Assembly (NCBI GenBank): GCA_002255315.1
Contig: NCBD01000083.1
Location: forward strand, 1 to 11,824
Source of the DNA: Actinobacteria bacterium 21-64-8
Lineage (GTDB): Bacteria > Actinomycetota > Acidimicrobiia > Acidimicrobiales > RAAP-2
Reading direction: 5' to 3'
DNA: 11,824 nucleotides
Every line of letters starts with the position of its first letter. Positions within the stretch are counted from its first letter, which is position 1. The notes below the pieces were generated by a model that was not told the DNA's origin, did not search any database, and saw nothing but the letters and a program-made list of their open reading frames with translations. The position numbers were made by a program, and so were the translations under genes. Of this stretch, positions 1 to 6,924 are shown piece by piece.

Positions 1-1143
1 TTTGACGTCGTTGACACGGGAGGGTGGCTCGAAGTCGGCGACGACCTCGAAAACAAAGTCTCCTCACAGGCCGAGGCCGCCCTCCAGAGTGCCGATCTCG
101 TCTTGTTAGTCGTTGACGCGTCGACGGGAATCGTCGACGAAGACACGCACGCTGCGCGTTGGGCGCTACGCAGTGGACGCCCGGTCATACTCGTCGTCAA
201 CAAAGTGGACGACGAGCGCCACGAGTACGCCAGTTGGGAGTTTCTCAGACTCGGCGCGGGCGATCCCGTCATGATTAGTGCACTGCACGGCCGCGGCGCC
301 GGCGATCTCCTCGATCGCGTCGTCGATGACCTGTCCGCTCAACTTGCGCCGCCCGAAGCGGGACTGGATGACCCTGACGAAGGATCACTACGGGTGGCGC
401 TGATCGGTCGACCCAACGTCGGCAAATCAACGCTCTTTAACTGCCTGATTGGCGAGGAGCGTTCGGTCGTGCATGATATGCCCGGCACGACGCGAGACGC
501 GATTGACACCGTGGTCGATACCCCCACTGGTCGCATTCGCTTTATTGACACCGCCGGTATGCGTCGTAGGGCCAAAACTGAAGCGGGGCTCGAGACCTAC
601 GCGGTCCTACGCAGCCTCGACGCCCTGGATCGCGCCGACATTGCGGTATTGGTTATTGACGCGACTGTCGGCGCCACTGGTCAAGACCAGCGCCTGGCCG
701 AGCGAATTTCGGCCGCGGGTTGCCCCGCCGTCGTGGTGCTGAACAAATGGGAACTCGTGCCCACCGAGGAGCGTGACCACGTACTCGCCACGGTCGGCGA
801 GCGGCTGGCCTTCTTAGGTGACGCCCCGGTCCTTAAGACCACGGCACTGTCAGGCAAAGGGGTGCACAAGCTTTGGCCAGCCCTCACGGACATGGCCGAC
901 GACTACGCCAAACGCGTACCGACGGGTGTGTTGAACCGGGCCGTGCGCGATCTCCAGCTCAAACACCCCGCTCCCGCGGGAAAGATTCGCTACGCCGTTC
1001 AAGGCGCCACGGAGCCACCGACCTTCACCTTGTTCATCTCGGGCAAACTGGATCAGACCTACCTGCGTTACGTCGAACGTTCGCTGCGCGAACGTTTTGA
1101 ACTGGGCTCCACTCCCATTCGAGTACGGGTGCGCGTCGAATAG
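1..1143 (+). CDS. der: GTPase Der (EngA), 5'-truncated by window edge
   Basis: Der is a double-GTPase that acts in the cytoplasm in maturation of the 50S ribosomal subunit. The frame is open from base 1, so the gene starts upstream; 380 residues are visible. What remains of the first G domain shows the G3 motif DTGGW (residues 6-10 of the visible part), G4 NKVD (67-70) and G5-like SALHG. The second G domain is complete: P-loop GRPNVGKST (136-144), G3 DTAGM (183-187) and G4 NKWE (248-251). The C-terminal KH-like domain follows, ending in basic residues as is usual for the family. Two consecutive G domains plus the KH-like tail are diagnostic of Der. The stop codon TAG overlaps the GTG start of the next small gene by one base, so the two are probably co-transcribed and translationally coupled. 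No defects are visible. Confidence 0.97.
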   Translation, partial: FDVVDTGGWLEVGDDLENKVSSQAEAALQSADLVLLVVDASTGIVDEDTHAARWALRSGRPVILVVNKVDDERHEYASWEFLRLGAGDPVMISALHGRGAGDLLDRVVDDLSAQLAPPEAGLDDPDEGSLRVALIGRPNVGKSTLFNCLIGEERSVVHDMPGTTRDAIDTVVDTPTGRIRFIDTAGMRRRAKTEAGLETYAVLRSLDALDRADIAVLVIDATVGATGQDQRLAERISAAGCPAVVVLNKWELVPTEERDHVLATVGERLAFLGDAPVLKTTALSGKGVHKLWPALTDMADDYAKRVPTGVLNRAVRDLQLKHPAPAGKIRYAVQGATEPPTFTLFISGKLDQTYLRYVERSLRERFELGSTPIRVRVRVE

Positions 1144-1322
1144 TGGCGTGGTGCGAGAACTGTGACCGCCCCGTCGATGGTGAGGTCTGCACTATTTGCG
1201 GCGAGGAAGTAACCGTCACCGAGCGCGAGCCCATCCCCTGGACGTGGCGCTTTTTCATCGTCGCCACCATTATCTATCTCATCTGGCGTATCTATCAATT
1301 AGTTTCGTGGTTGAGCCACTAG
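1143..1322 (+). CDS. 59-aa zinc-ribbon and single-helix membrane protein
   Basis: This short gene is read with a GTG start at 1143 that shares its G with the der stop codon, and it ends in TAG at 1320-1322, 8 bases before the next gene. The protein opens with a compact double-knuckle cysteine pattern: C4-x2-C7 and C16-x2-C19, as in zinc-ribbon motifs. A charged linker follows (about 20-30), then a hydrophobic segment at about 36-56 (RFFIVATIIYLIWRIYQLV) that should form one transmembrane helix, leaving the zinc knuckle on one face of the membrane. I do not recognise a named family and assign no function. The evidence that it is real is the stop/start overlap with der, the tidy fit between der and the following ribosome binding site, and the regular domain order. 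Its role could relate to der or simply reflect operon packing. Confidence 0.75.
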   Translation: MAWCENCDRPVDGEVCTICGEEVTVTEREPIPWTWRFFIVATIIYLIWRIYQLVSWLSH

Positions 1323-1330
1323 GAGAGCGA

Positions 1331-1846
1331 ATGGCTATTTACGCTTTAGGTGATAGAACCCCCACCATCGACCCCACGGCCTTCGTGCACCCCGACGCCG
1401 TCATCATTGGTGACGTGCGCATCGGCGCCGAGTCGACCGTGTGGCCATCGGCGGTGCTGCGTGGTGACTACGGCACAATCATCGTCGGCGAACGGACCTC
1501 TATCCAAGACGGCACCGTCGTGCACGCCGTCGCCGAGTTTCCCACCGTCGTGGGTAACGACTGCGTGATTGGACACCTCGCGCACCTCGAAGGATGCACC
1601 ATCCACGATGGCGCGCTCGTAGGTAGCGGATCGATTGTCCTACACCACGCGCACGTCCACACGGGGGCGACTGTGGCGGCCGGGGCCGTCGTGCGCAATC
1701 GCATGGTTGTCCCCGAAGACGCGCTCGCGGTGGGCGTGCCCGCCGTGATCAAAGAGGGGGCAAGTGACCGCAGCGCCATCGCCCACGGTGCGGCGCTCTA
1801 CGTTGCCAATGGGCAGCGCTACGCGCGCGAACTCAAAACTCTTTAA
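1331..1846 (+). CDS. Gamma-carbonic-anhydrase family hexapeptide-repeat protein
   Basis: This 171-aa protein is a left-handed beta-helix protein of the gamma-carbonic anhydrase/PaaY/YrdA type; family members form trimers and may hydrate CO2 or act on acyl groups. The ATG at 1331 is chosen because AGGAG lies at 1321-1325 and the protein then starts in the usual place (MAIYALGDRTP). Family landmarks are present: R44-G-D46, Q59-D60 and metal ligand candidates H65 and H82. The third histidine expected five residues after the second (LHGC in many members) is Glu87 here, in GHLAHLEGC, with an extra His at 85. The hexapeptide pattern continues to about residue 145 and a helical tail follows. It lies 8 bp downstream of the zinc-ribbon gene, in the der operon. 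Its stop codon TAA shares bases with the trpD stop on the other strand. Catalytic activity is uncertain because of the ligand change. Confidence 0.9.
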   Translation: MAIYALGDRTPTIDPTAFVHPDAVIIGDVRIGAESTVWPSAVLRGDYGTIIVGERTSIQDGTVVHAVAEFPTVVGNDCVIGHLAHLEGCTIHDGALVGSGSIVLHHAHVHTGATVAAGAVVRNRMVVPEDALAVGVPAVIKEGASDRSAIAHGAALYVANGQRYARELKTL

Positions 1847-2886
1847 GCGTTCGAGACTTCAACGAGGCGCTCCAGGGCGAGCTGCGCCCTTCCTTCTGTG
1901 ATGCTGGCCTGGGCGAGTGTGAATCCTTCTGCCAATGTTGTCGCGCGCCCCGCCACGCGCAACGCCAATGCCGCGTTCGCGCACACGACGTTGAAGACAG
2001 GTCCCGAACTACCCGATAAAACTGCGCGCACCACGCGAACGTTTTCGCTGACGTCGCCGCCTCGAATGCTCGCCGCGTCGTGGAACAGGGCCAACTCCTT
2101 GCCCGCGTCCACAAACTCAGTCGTTCGGCCAGCCGGGGTGATGATTTCGAGTTGTGATGGCGCGCCCAAAGAAAGTTCGTCGAGGCCATCTTCACCGTGC
2201 ACCAAAATCGCGTAGTCCGTTCCTCGAGTCATAAGAACCTGGGCCATGGCGTCGAGCAGGTGCGACTGGGCCACGCCGATAAGCGTTCGTCGCACGAGGG
2301 CGGGATTCGCGAGCGGACCCAAGACGTTGAAAATGGTGCGAAACCCTAACGTGCGTCGAATCGGACCCAAGTAACCCAACGCTGGGTTGAAGGCCGGCGC
2401 GTAACAAAACCCGATGCCCGCCTCATCCACACACGCGCGCACCGTGGCGGCGTTGACGTCGAGGCGAACCCCGAGCGCCTCAAGGACGTCAGCCGAACCC
2501 ACCGACGATGACGCCGCGCGATTACCGTGCTTGGCAACGCGAACGCCACAACCTGCGACGACCAAACTCGCCATGGTCGAGATGTTGACAGTGTGCAGTT
2601 GGTCCCCACCCGTACCGACCACGTCAATGACGTCGTCACCAATGGAAAATGTCGACGCGGCGTCGATCATCGCGTCAATAAATCCGGTCATTTCCGCGGC
2701 CGTTTCGCCTTTGGCCGTCAGTGCCGTCAGGAAACTCGCAATATGCGTGTCGGCGACGGCGCCGGTGAGCATGAGCGCGAGCACCTCGCGCGCCTCGTCT
2801 CGCTCAAGGTCGGTACCGCGTACTAGTGGGTTCAAGACCTGTGACGCGAAAGTTTCGACACTGAGGGGTGGTTCGTCCAACGGCAT
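1843..2886 (-). CDS. trpD: Anthranilate phosphoribosyltransferase
   Basis: TrpD transfers the phosphoribosyl group of PRPP to anthranilate, the second step of tryptophan synthesis from chorismate. The protein is 347 aa, the usual length. Motifs in order are the PRPP-binding GTGGD (91-95), NIST (101-104), KHGNR (119-123) followed by SSS and GSADVLEALG, and GPLANP further on. The start at 2886 (MPLDEPP) is preferred over upstream in-frame codons, because the latter would run into trpC and because a TATCGT -10 box lies 6 nt before this ATG, which suggests a leaderless mRNA. There is no Shine-Dalgarno sequence. The gene is divergent from trpC with 51 bp between starts, and convergent with the carbonic anhydrase gene, with the two stop codons sharing the tetranucleotide TTAA at 1843-1846. 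Confidence 0.96.
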   Translation of the reverse strand: MPLDEPPLSVETFASQVLNPLVRGTDLERDEAREVLALMLTGAVADTHIASFLTALTAKGETAAEMTGFIDAMIDAASTFSIGDDVIDVVGTGGDQLHTVNISTMASLVVAGCGVRVAKHGNRAASSSVGSADVLEALGVRLDVNAATVRACVDEAGIGFCYAPAFNPALGYLGPIRRTLGFRTIFNVLGPLANPALVRRTLIGVAQSHLLDAMAQVLMTRGTDYAILVHGEDGLDELSLGAPSQLEIITPAGRTTEFVDAGKELALFHDAASIRGGDVSENVRVVRAVLSGSSGPVFNVVCANAALALRVAGRATTLAEGFTLAQASITEGRAQLALERLVEVSNA

Positions 2887-2892
2887 AGCGAC

Positions 2893-2898
2893 ACGATA
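2893..2898 (-). promoter_or_regulatory. Putative -10 box for leaderless trpD
   Basis: On the minus strand TATCGT matches the actinobacterial -10 consensus TANNNT and sits 6 nt before the trpD ATG, the distance expected if transcription starts at the A of the start codon. A weak -35 candidate TTGAGG lies 15 bp further upstream (2914-2919). The assignment is by pattern only. Confidence 0.45.
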
Positions 2899-2925
2899 CT
2901 CGTGAGTGATTTTCCTCAACGCGAG

Positions 2926-2931
2926 TACGCT
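2926..2931 (+). promoter_or_regulatory. Putative -10 box for leaderless trpC operon
   Basis: TACGCT matches TANNNT and ends 6 nt before the GTG start of trpC, which has no convincing Shine-Dalgarno sequence. Together with the mirrored box for trpD it makes the 51-bp gap a compact divergent promoter. I see no clear -35 element on this strand. Confidence 0.4.
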
Positions 2932-2937
2932 GAGTGA

Positions 2938-3735
2938 GTGACGACGACGTACCTCGACAACATCGTGGCTCGGCATCGTACGCGTGCGTCGCGCGATCAA
3001 CGAAACTGGCGCGCGCGACTGGAAACGGCCGTTACCTCACACCGTCCCTCGTTTCGCGACGCCCTCACGCGCACTCCCGGGGCGCCCTTGAGCGTGATTG
3101 CTGAACTCAAACGCCGTTCGCCGTCGAAGGGCTGGCTCGCCCCGGACCTCGACGTGGCCACAATGGCGTCGTGTTACGTGCGATCGGGAGCGCGCGCGGT
3201 GTCGGTCTTGACGGACCACGAGTTCTTCGCCGGCAGTCTCGACGACTTAGTCGTGGTCGCCGCGCAAGTCGACGCGCCCTTGTTGCGCAAGGACTTCACG
3301 GTCAGTGAAAACGACGTCCTGGACGCGTGCGATGCCGGTGCGAGTGCCATTCTTCTCATAGTCGCCGCGCTATCTGATCAAGAACTTCAAGGCTTTCTCC
3401 ACCTCGCCCACCAACTCGACCTCGACGCACTCGTAGAGGTTCACGACCACCTCGAAGCCGCCCGTGCGCTCGACGCCGGTGCTGTACTCGTGGGCGTCAA
3501 TCAACGTGACTTACGCAGCTTTGAGGTCGACGCGCACCACGCGGCACTCGTCGTCGAAAGCGTTCGTCGTGACGGCGTGGTCACGGTGTGCGAGTCGGCC
3601 ATTACGGGCCTCGACGACGTCCAGCGCGCCGCCGACGCGGGTTACGACGCAGTTCTCGTGGGTGAAGCATTCGTCACCGCCGCTGAGCCCGCCCTCGCCG
3701 TCGCCGCCTTCAGTGCCGTGCGGCCCTCGACATGA
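2938..3735 (+). CDS. trpC: Indole-3-glycerol phosphate synthase
   Basis: TrpC closes and decarboxylates CdRP to indole-3-glycerol phosphate, the step before tryptophan synthase. The 265-aa protein is a full-length TIM barrel. Visible landmarks are AELKRRSPSKG (55-65, with E56, K58 and the phosphate-contacting SPSKG), the catalytic Lys118 in LRKDF (116-120), VEVH (166-169, E167), GVNQRDL (186-192, N188) and CESAI (218-222). The GTG at 2938 is taken as the start since the family N-terminus begins just here (YLDNIV) and a -10 box is placed for leaderless transcription. It is the first gene of the plus-strand trpC-F-B-A run, and its TGA overlaps the trpF ATG in an ATGA junction. This is the single-function TrpC, not a TrpC-TrpF fusion. 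Confidence 0.97.
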   Translation: MTTTYLDNIVARHRTRASRDQRNWRARLETAVTSHRPSFRDALTRTPGAPLSVIAELKRRSPSKGWLAPDLDVATMASCYVRSGARAVSVLTDHEFFAGSLDDLVVVAAQVDAPLLRKDFTVSENDVLDACDAGASAILLIVAALSDQELQGFLHLAHQLDLDALVEVHDHLEAARALDAGAVLVGVNQRDLRSFEVDAHHAALVVESVRRDGVVTVCESAITGLDDVQRAADAGYDAVLVGEAFVTAAEPALAVAAFSAVRPST

Positions 3736-4373
3736 ACGCCGATTTGTTACGACGCCCCTTTATCAAAATCTGTGGCGTAACGACACTCGACGACACTCGA
3801 CACGTAATTGACGCAGGTGCGAGTGCGATCGGCCTCAACTTCGCCACATCACCTCGAGCCGTCTCACCGGCGACGGCCGCACGCATCGCCACCGAAGCCC
3901 GCGGGCAGATCACGCGAGTAGCCGTTTTTCGAGACCGCAGTGACGAGGAAATTCAAGCCGTACTCGAGCTCGTGGACGTTGACGCGGTGCAGCTCCACGA
4001 CACGCTGAGCAGTGAGCTCGTTCGCCTGGTGCGCGCTCGCGGACTCATCGTAATTAAGGCCCTCGTCGTTACGAGCGATGAATATTCGACCTTTGACGAG
4101 CGCGCCGTCGACGCGGTGCTCCTCGACGGCCCTCGCGCGGGTTCGGGCGAAACCTACGACTGGCAAGCCCTGCGCACGCGATCGTTTAAGGTGCCCGTGA
4201 TCGGCGCCGGGGGACTTCGTGAGGAGAACGTGTGCGCCTTCATTGATCAGATTCGACCGTGGGGCGTCGACACCGCAAGTGGCGTGGAACGAAGTCCCGG
4301 ACGTAAAGACGCGCAGCGAGTGACTAACTTCGTGGCCAACGCTCGTCGAGCGTTTGAGAGGCTAGGGGAGTAG
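3732..4373 (+). CDS. trpF: Phosphoribosylanthranilate isomerase
   Basis: TrpF catalyses the Amadori rearrangement of PRA to CdRP, the substrate of TrpC. The 213-aa protein begins with the family signature FIKICGVTT (10-18), where Cys14 is the expected general base, and carries the general acid Asp132 in [11 protein letters not shown]. The phosphate site is formed by VIGAGGL (156-162) and GVDTASGVE (178-186), and QLH lies at 87-89. Length and domain order are normal. The ATG overlaps the trpC stop by the ATGA motif, so translation is probably coupled. GGGGAG just before its own stop codon (4365-4370) serves the next gene, trpB, 2 nt downstream. Confidence 0.96.
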   Translation: MNADLLRRPFIKICGVTTLDDTRHVIDAGASAIGLNFATSPRAVSPATAARIATEARGQITRVAVFRDRSDEEIQAVLELVDVDAVQLHDTLSSELVRLVRARGLIVIKALVVTSDEYSTFDERAVDAVLLDGPRAGSGETYDWQALRTRSFKVPVIGAGGLREENVCAFIDQIRPWGVDTASGVERSPGRKDAQRVTNFVANARRAFERLGE

Positions 4374-4375
4374 TC

Positions 4376-5525
4376 ATGGAATCAGTCGGTCCTTTCATGA
4401 GACGCCCCGACGCGACCGGGCGATTTGGCGATTTCGGTGGTCGCTTCGTACCCGAAGCGCTGATGCCCGCCTGCCTCGAACTCGAACTGGCCTTTAGCGA
4501 AGCGTGGGCCGACGAGGAGTTCGTCGGCGAGTTCCACGGCGTGCTCGAAAGCTTTGGGGGCCGTCCGACGCCCGTGACTGAGTTAACGCGTCTCTCGGAA
4601 CATCTCGGACTGCGAATCTTCGCGAAACGCGAAGATCTCGCGCACACTGGTTCGCACAAGATCAATAACGTCATTGGTCAGACCCTGTTGACCAAACGCA
4701 TGGGCAAGCCCCGCGTCATCGCCGAAACGGGGGCGGGCCAGCACGGCGTCGCGACGGCCACCGCCGCCGCGCGACTTGGACTTGAGTGCACCATTTATAT
4801 GGGTGAAGTCGATACTCATCGCCAGGCACTCAACGTGTTTCGCATGGAACTTCTCGGAGCGACCGTCGTACCCGTCACTTCCGGGTCCAAGACGCTCAAA
4901 GACGCCGTCAACGAGGCGATGCGCGAGTGGGTGACCTGCGTCAGCGACACGCATTACTGCCTCGGTTCCGTGATGGGCCCCCACCCATTCCCCTGGATGG
5001 TGCGCGAGTTCCAAAGCATTATTGGACGAGAGGCGACCGAACAACTCCACGCGCTGGGCGTAGCGGAACCCGACCTCGTCGTTGCCTGCGTCGGCGGCGG
5101 GTCGAATGCTGCCGGCATTCGGCGTTGAAGCCGCCGGTGGCTCTGCGATTAGGACCGGATCACCGGGAGTGCTGCACGGAATGCGTTCCATGCTGTTGCA
5201 AGACGAATTTGGTCAAATCGAAGAAGCGCATTCGATTTCGGCGGGACTCGACTATCCCGGTATCGGACCCGAACACGCGTACCTAGCTCACGCACAACGT
5301 GCGCAGTATGAATCAGCCACCGACGACGAAGTCATTCCTGCGTTGCAACTCTTAAGCGAACTCGAAGGCATCGTTCCCGCGCTCGAAACGGCGCACGCCA
5401 TCGCGTGGCTCGTTCGCGAAGCGCGCGTCTCGATTGCGCCGGGTTCGACGGTGTTAGTGAACCTTTCGGGACGGGGTGACAAGGACGTCGCGCAAGTTCG
5501 CGAGATACTGCGAGGAGCGAAGTGA
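4376..5525 (+). pseudogene. trpB: Tryptophan synthase beta chain, broken by internal out-of-frame deletion
   Basis: TrpB condenses indole with serine on pyridoxal phosphate to make tryptophan. The first frame (4376-5128) encodes 250 residues of good Trp[12 protein letters not shown] (17-27), the PLP lysine K95 in [17 protein letters not shown], and the PLP phosphate loop GGGSNA. It then stops early at TGA 5126-5128. The rest is found in another frame from about 5118 to 5525: [31 protein letters not shown], and NLSGRGDKD near the end. Compared from memory with E. coli TrpB, about 13-14 residues between the SNAxG and GVE motifs are absent (42 nt expected, 4 present), a loss of about 38 nt that changes frame. 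A further gap of about 8 residues follows GVEAAGG but keeps frame. The lost part is core structure, so neither fragment should be active. An assembly error is the main alternative. A Shine-Dalgarno GGGGAG precedes the ATG. Confidence 0.85.
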
Positions 5526-6313
5526 CGTCACTGGAAACCTCGCTGCGGAGCCTCCGCGACGGCGGACGCAAGGCTTTTGTGCCATATTTCATGGCCGGTG
5601 CTTCAAAGGACTGGCTCCGTCACGTCGAAGCAGCCGCGCACGCCGGCGCCGACGCCATCGAGATTGGTCTGCCCTTTTCGGATCCAATGATTGACGGCGT
5701 CGTCATCCAAGAGGCTGCGCTGCGTTCGCTGGAGCGAGGCACGTCAATTGACAGCGTGGTGAGCGAACTCGACGACCTCGAAGTTGACGTGCCCTTGATC
5801 GCGATGACTTATTACAACGTCGTGCTCCACGGCGGCCTCGAGCGAAGCGCCTCGCTCTTGCGCGGCGCTCGCGTGAGTGGCGTGATCATTCCCGACTTGC
5901 CACTCGAAGAAGCGCTCGAGTGGGAAGGTGCCTGCGCCCAACACGACCTCGCGACGATCTTCTTAGTAGCGCCGTCGACACCACCGACCCGACTCGAGAT
6001 GATTGCCCAGCGCACGAAAGGTTTCTGTTACGCACAGGGTCGAATGGCCGTGACCGGAACCCCGGGCGCGCGTAGCGAAGGGGGCGCGATCGCGACCGCG
6101 GTGCGCGCCGTGACTGACGTGCCGGTCTATGTAGGCATCGGCATCTCGACTCCCGCCCAAGCGAGCGACGCGGCGTCCCAGGCTGACGGCGCCATCGTCG
6201 GCACCGCGATGGTGGAATTACTCCTTCGGGGGGCGTCGGTTGGTGACGTCGAGTCGTTCGTGGCCTCATTTCGCCACGCGCTCGACCACGCACCAGCGAC
6301 TGATTTCGCCTGA
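5522..6313 (+). CDS. trpA: Tryptophan synthase alpha chain
   Basis: TrpA cleaves indole-3-glycerol phosphate to indole and glyceraldehyde 3-phosphate and normally channels indole to TrpB. The 263-aa protein is full length. Catalytic Glu47 lies in DAIEIGLPFSDP (44-55) and Asp58 in IDGVVIQ, and the mobile loop carries AVTGTPGAR. The phosphate-binding C-terminal part has YVGIGISTPAQA and ADGAIVGTAMV. The GTG at 5522 shares bases with the trpB stop (GTGA), and GAGGAG lies at 5512-5517, so expression is coupled to trpB. The gene appears intact although its partner trpB is interrupted. If that interruption is real, TrpA would have no beta subunit encoded here. Confidence 0.96.
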   Translation: MTSLETSLRSLRDGGRKAFVPYFMAGASKDWLRHVEAAAHAGADAIEIGLPFSDPMIDGVVIQEAALRSLERGTSIDSVVSELDDLEVDVPLIAMTYYNVVLHGGLERSASLLRGARVSGVIIPDLPLEEALEWEGACAQHDLATIFLVAPSTPPTRLEMIAQRTKGFCYAQGRMAVTGTPGARSEGGAIATAVRAVTDVPVYVGIGISTPAQASDAASQADGAIVGTAMVELLLRGASVGDVESFVASFRHALDHAPATDFA

Positions 6314-6352
6314 CCGAGCCCATGCCCCCACAGAAAAGGGCGCCATGAGGAC

Positions 6353-6366
6353 ACTTACCCGTAAGT
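6353..6366. repeat. Perfect inverted repeat ACTTAC-CC-GTAAGT
   Basis: A 6-bp perfect dyad with a 2-bp centre lies in the 185-bp gap between trpA and the transporter gene, 132 bp before the transporter start. TTAC-N2-GTAA symmetry is of the kind bound by dimeric repressors such as TetR-type proteins, but no regulator can be named from the sequence. The gap otherwise shows no gene and no convincing terminator for the trp run. Confidence 0.4.
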
Positions 6367-6498
6367 AACGTCGTCAATTTTCCTACAACCACGGACGTTG
6401 ATCTGCGACAATCCACCAAATTAGCGTTTCGCTGGTGTTAAATCTCTCTTGAGGCGCCATCGCGGCGACTCGAGGTATTCCATTTTGGGGGGAATTAG

Positions 6499-6887
6499 AT
6501 GTCCGAACAGAGAATCGCGGATCCAGGACCCTTGGGTCTCGCTGGTTTCGCCATGACAACGTTCTGCCTGAGTAGTGCGAACGCCAATATTTGGCACGGG
6601 GGCGGCGTCGCTGCGGCGTTGGCTTTAGCCATGTTCTACGGCGGACTCGTGCAGCTCCTGGCTGGCATGTGGGAGTTCATCCGGAAGAACACTTTCGGTG
6701 CGGTGGCCTTTAGCTCGTATGGTGCCTTTTGGCTAGCGTTTTACGCCATCGTGAAATTCAACCTTGGAGTGGGTACTGACACCGTCGGTATCTTCTTGCT
6801 GCGCTCGCCGCCTGGTACGCCTCGGCGGCCGGGGTGATAAACGAAACTCACGGGAAAGTGATCCTGCCCACTGGCCCGCGCGGCTAA
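6499..6887 (+). pseudogene. SatP/YaaH (GPR1/FUN34) acetate transporter, internal deletion with frameshift
   Basis: Members of this family are six-helix inner-membrane proteins that move acetate and succinate. The first frame (6499-6837) has the family start ADPGPLGLAGFAMTTF and the helices leading to FYGGLVQLLAGMWEF and NTFGAVAFSSYGAFWL, then runs into an unrelated tail (RSPPGTPRRPG). The true C-terminus is found in a second frame from about 6798 to TAA 6885-6887: AALAAWYASAAGVINETHG followed by KVILPTGPRG, matching the family ending (EVLNEQFGRTVLPIGE in E. coli SatP, from memory). Roughly 60 residues, covering about two middle membrane segments, are missing at a junction near 6796-6806. GGGGGG ahead of the ATG is the ribosome binding site. 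The next gene, acsA, activates acetate, which supports the substrate. The product would be non-functional unless this is an assembly collapse. Confidence 0.82.
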
Positions 6888-6900
6888 CGTAGTGGTCACT

Positions 6901-6914
6901 GGTGGCTTGCCACC
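6901..6914. repeat. Short hairpin GGTGGC-TT-GCCACC
   Basis: A perfect 6-bp inverted repeat lies 13 bp after the transporter's C-terminal stop and just before the main terminator. It has no T-run of its own. It may protect the 3' end or be incidental. Confidence 0.3.
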
Positions 6915-6924
6915 GGACCCAACC

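Noticed and set aside
339..575. Minus-strand open frames opposite der, trpD, acsA and the oxidoreductase
   Set aside because: They mirror the strong genes in GC-rich DNA, carry no recognisable motifs, and lie entirely inside conserved coding sequence.
3781..3800. Tandem 10-nt repeat CGACACTCGA in trpF
   Set aside because: It encodes normal trpF sequence (TTLDDTRHV) in frame. A recent 10-nt duplication would have broken the gene.
5105..5130. Programmed ribosomal frameshift in trpB
   Set aside because: Shifting frame would still leave about 13 core residues missing, and no slippery sequence or stimulatory structure is apparent. A deletion explains the data better.
6318..6348. Possible terminator after trpA (GCCC...GGGC with flanking CATG)
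   Set aside because: The stem is short and bulged and has no T-run.
6345..6368. Seven-codon reading frame MRTLTRK after GGG, a possible leader peptide before the transporter gene
   Set aside because: Too short, with no run of one amino acid and no attenuator hairpins following. It largely overlaps the inverted repeat and probably arises by chance.
6414..6437. CACC...AGCG-TTT-CGCT-GGTG hairpin in the trpA-satP gap
   Set aside because: The stem is interrupted by five unpaired bases on one side and is too weak to call.
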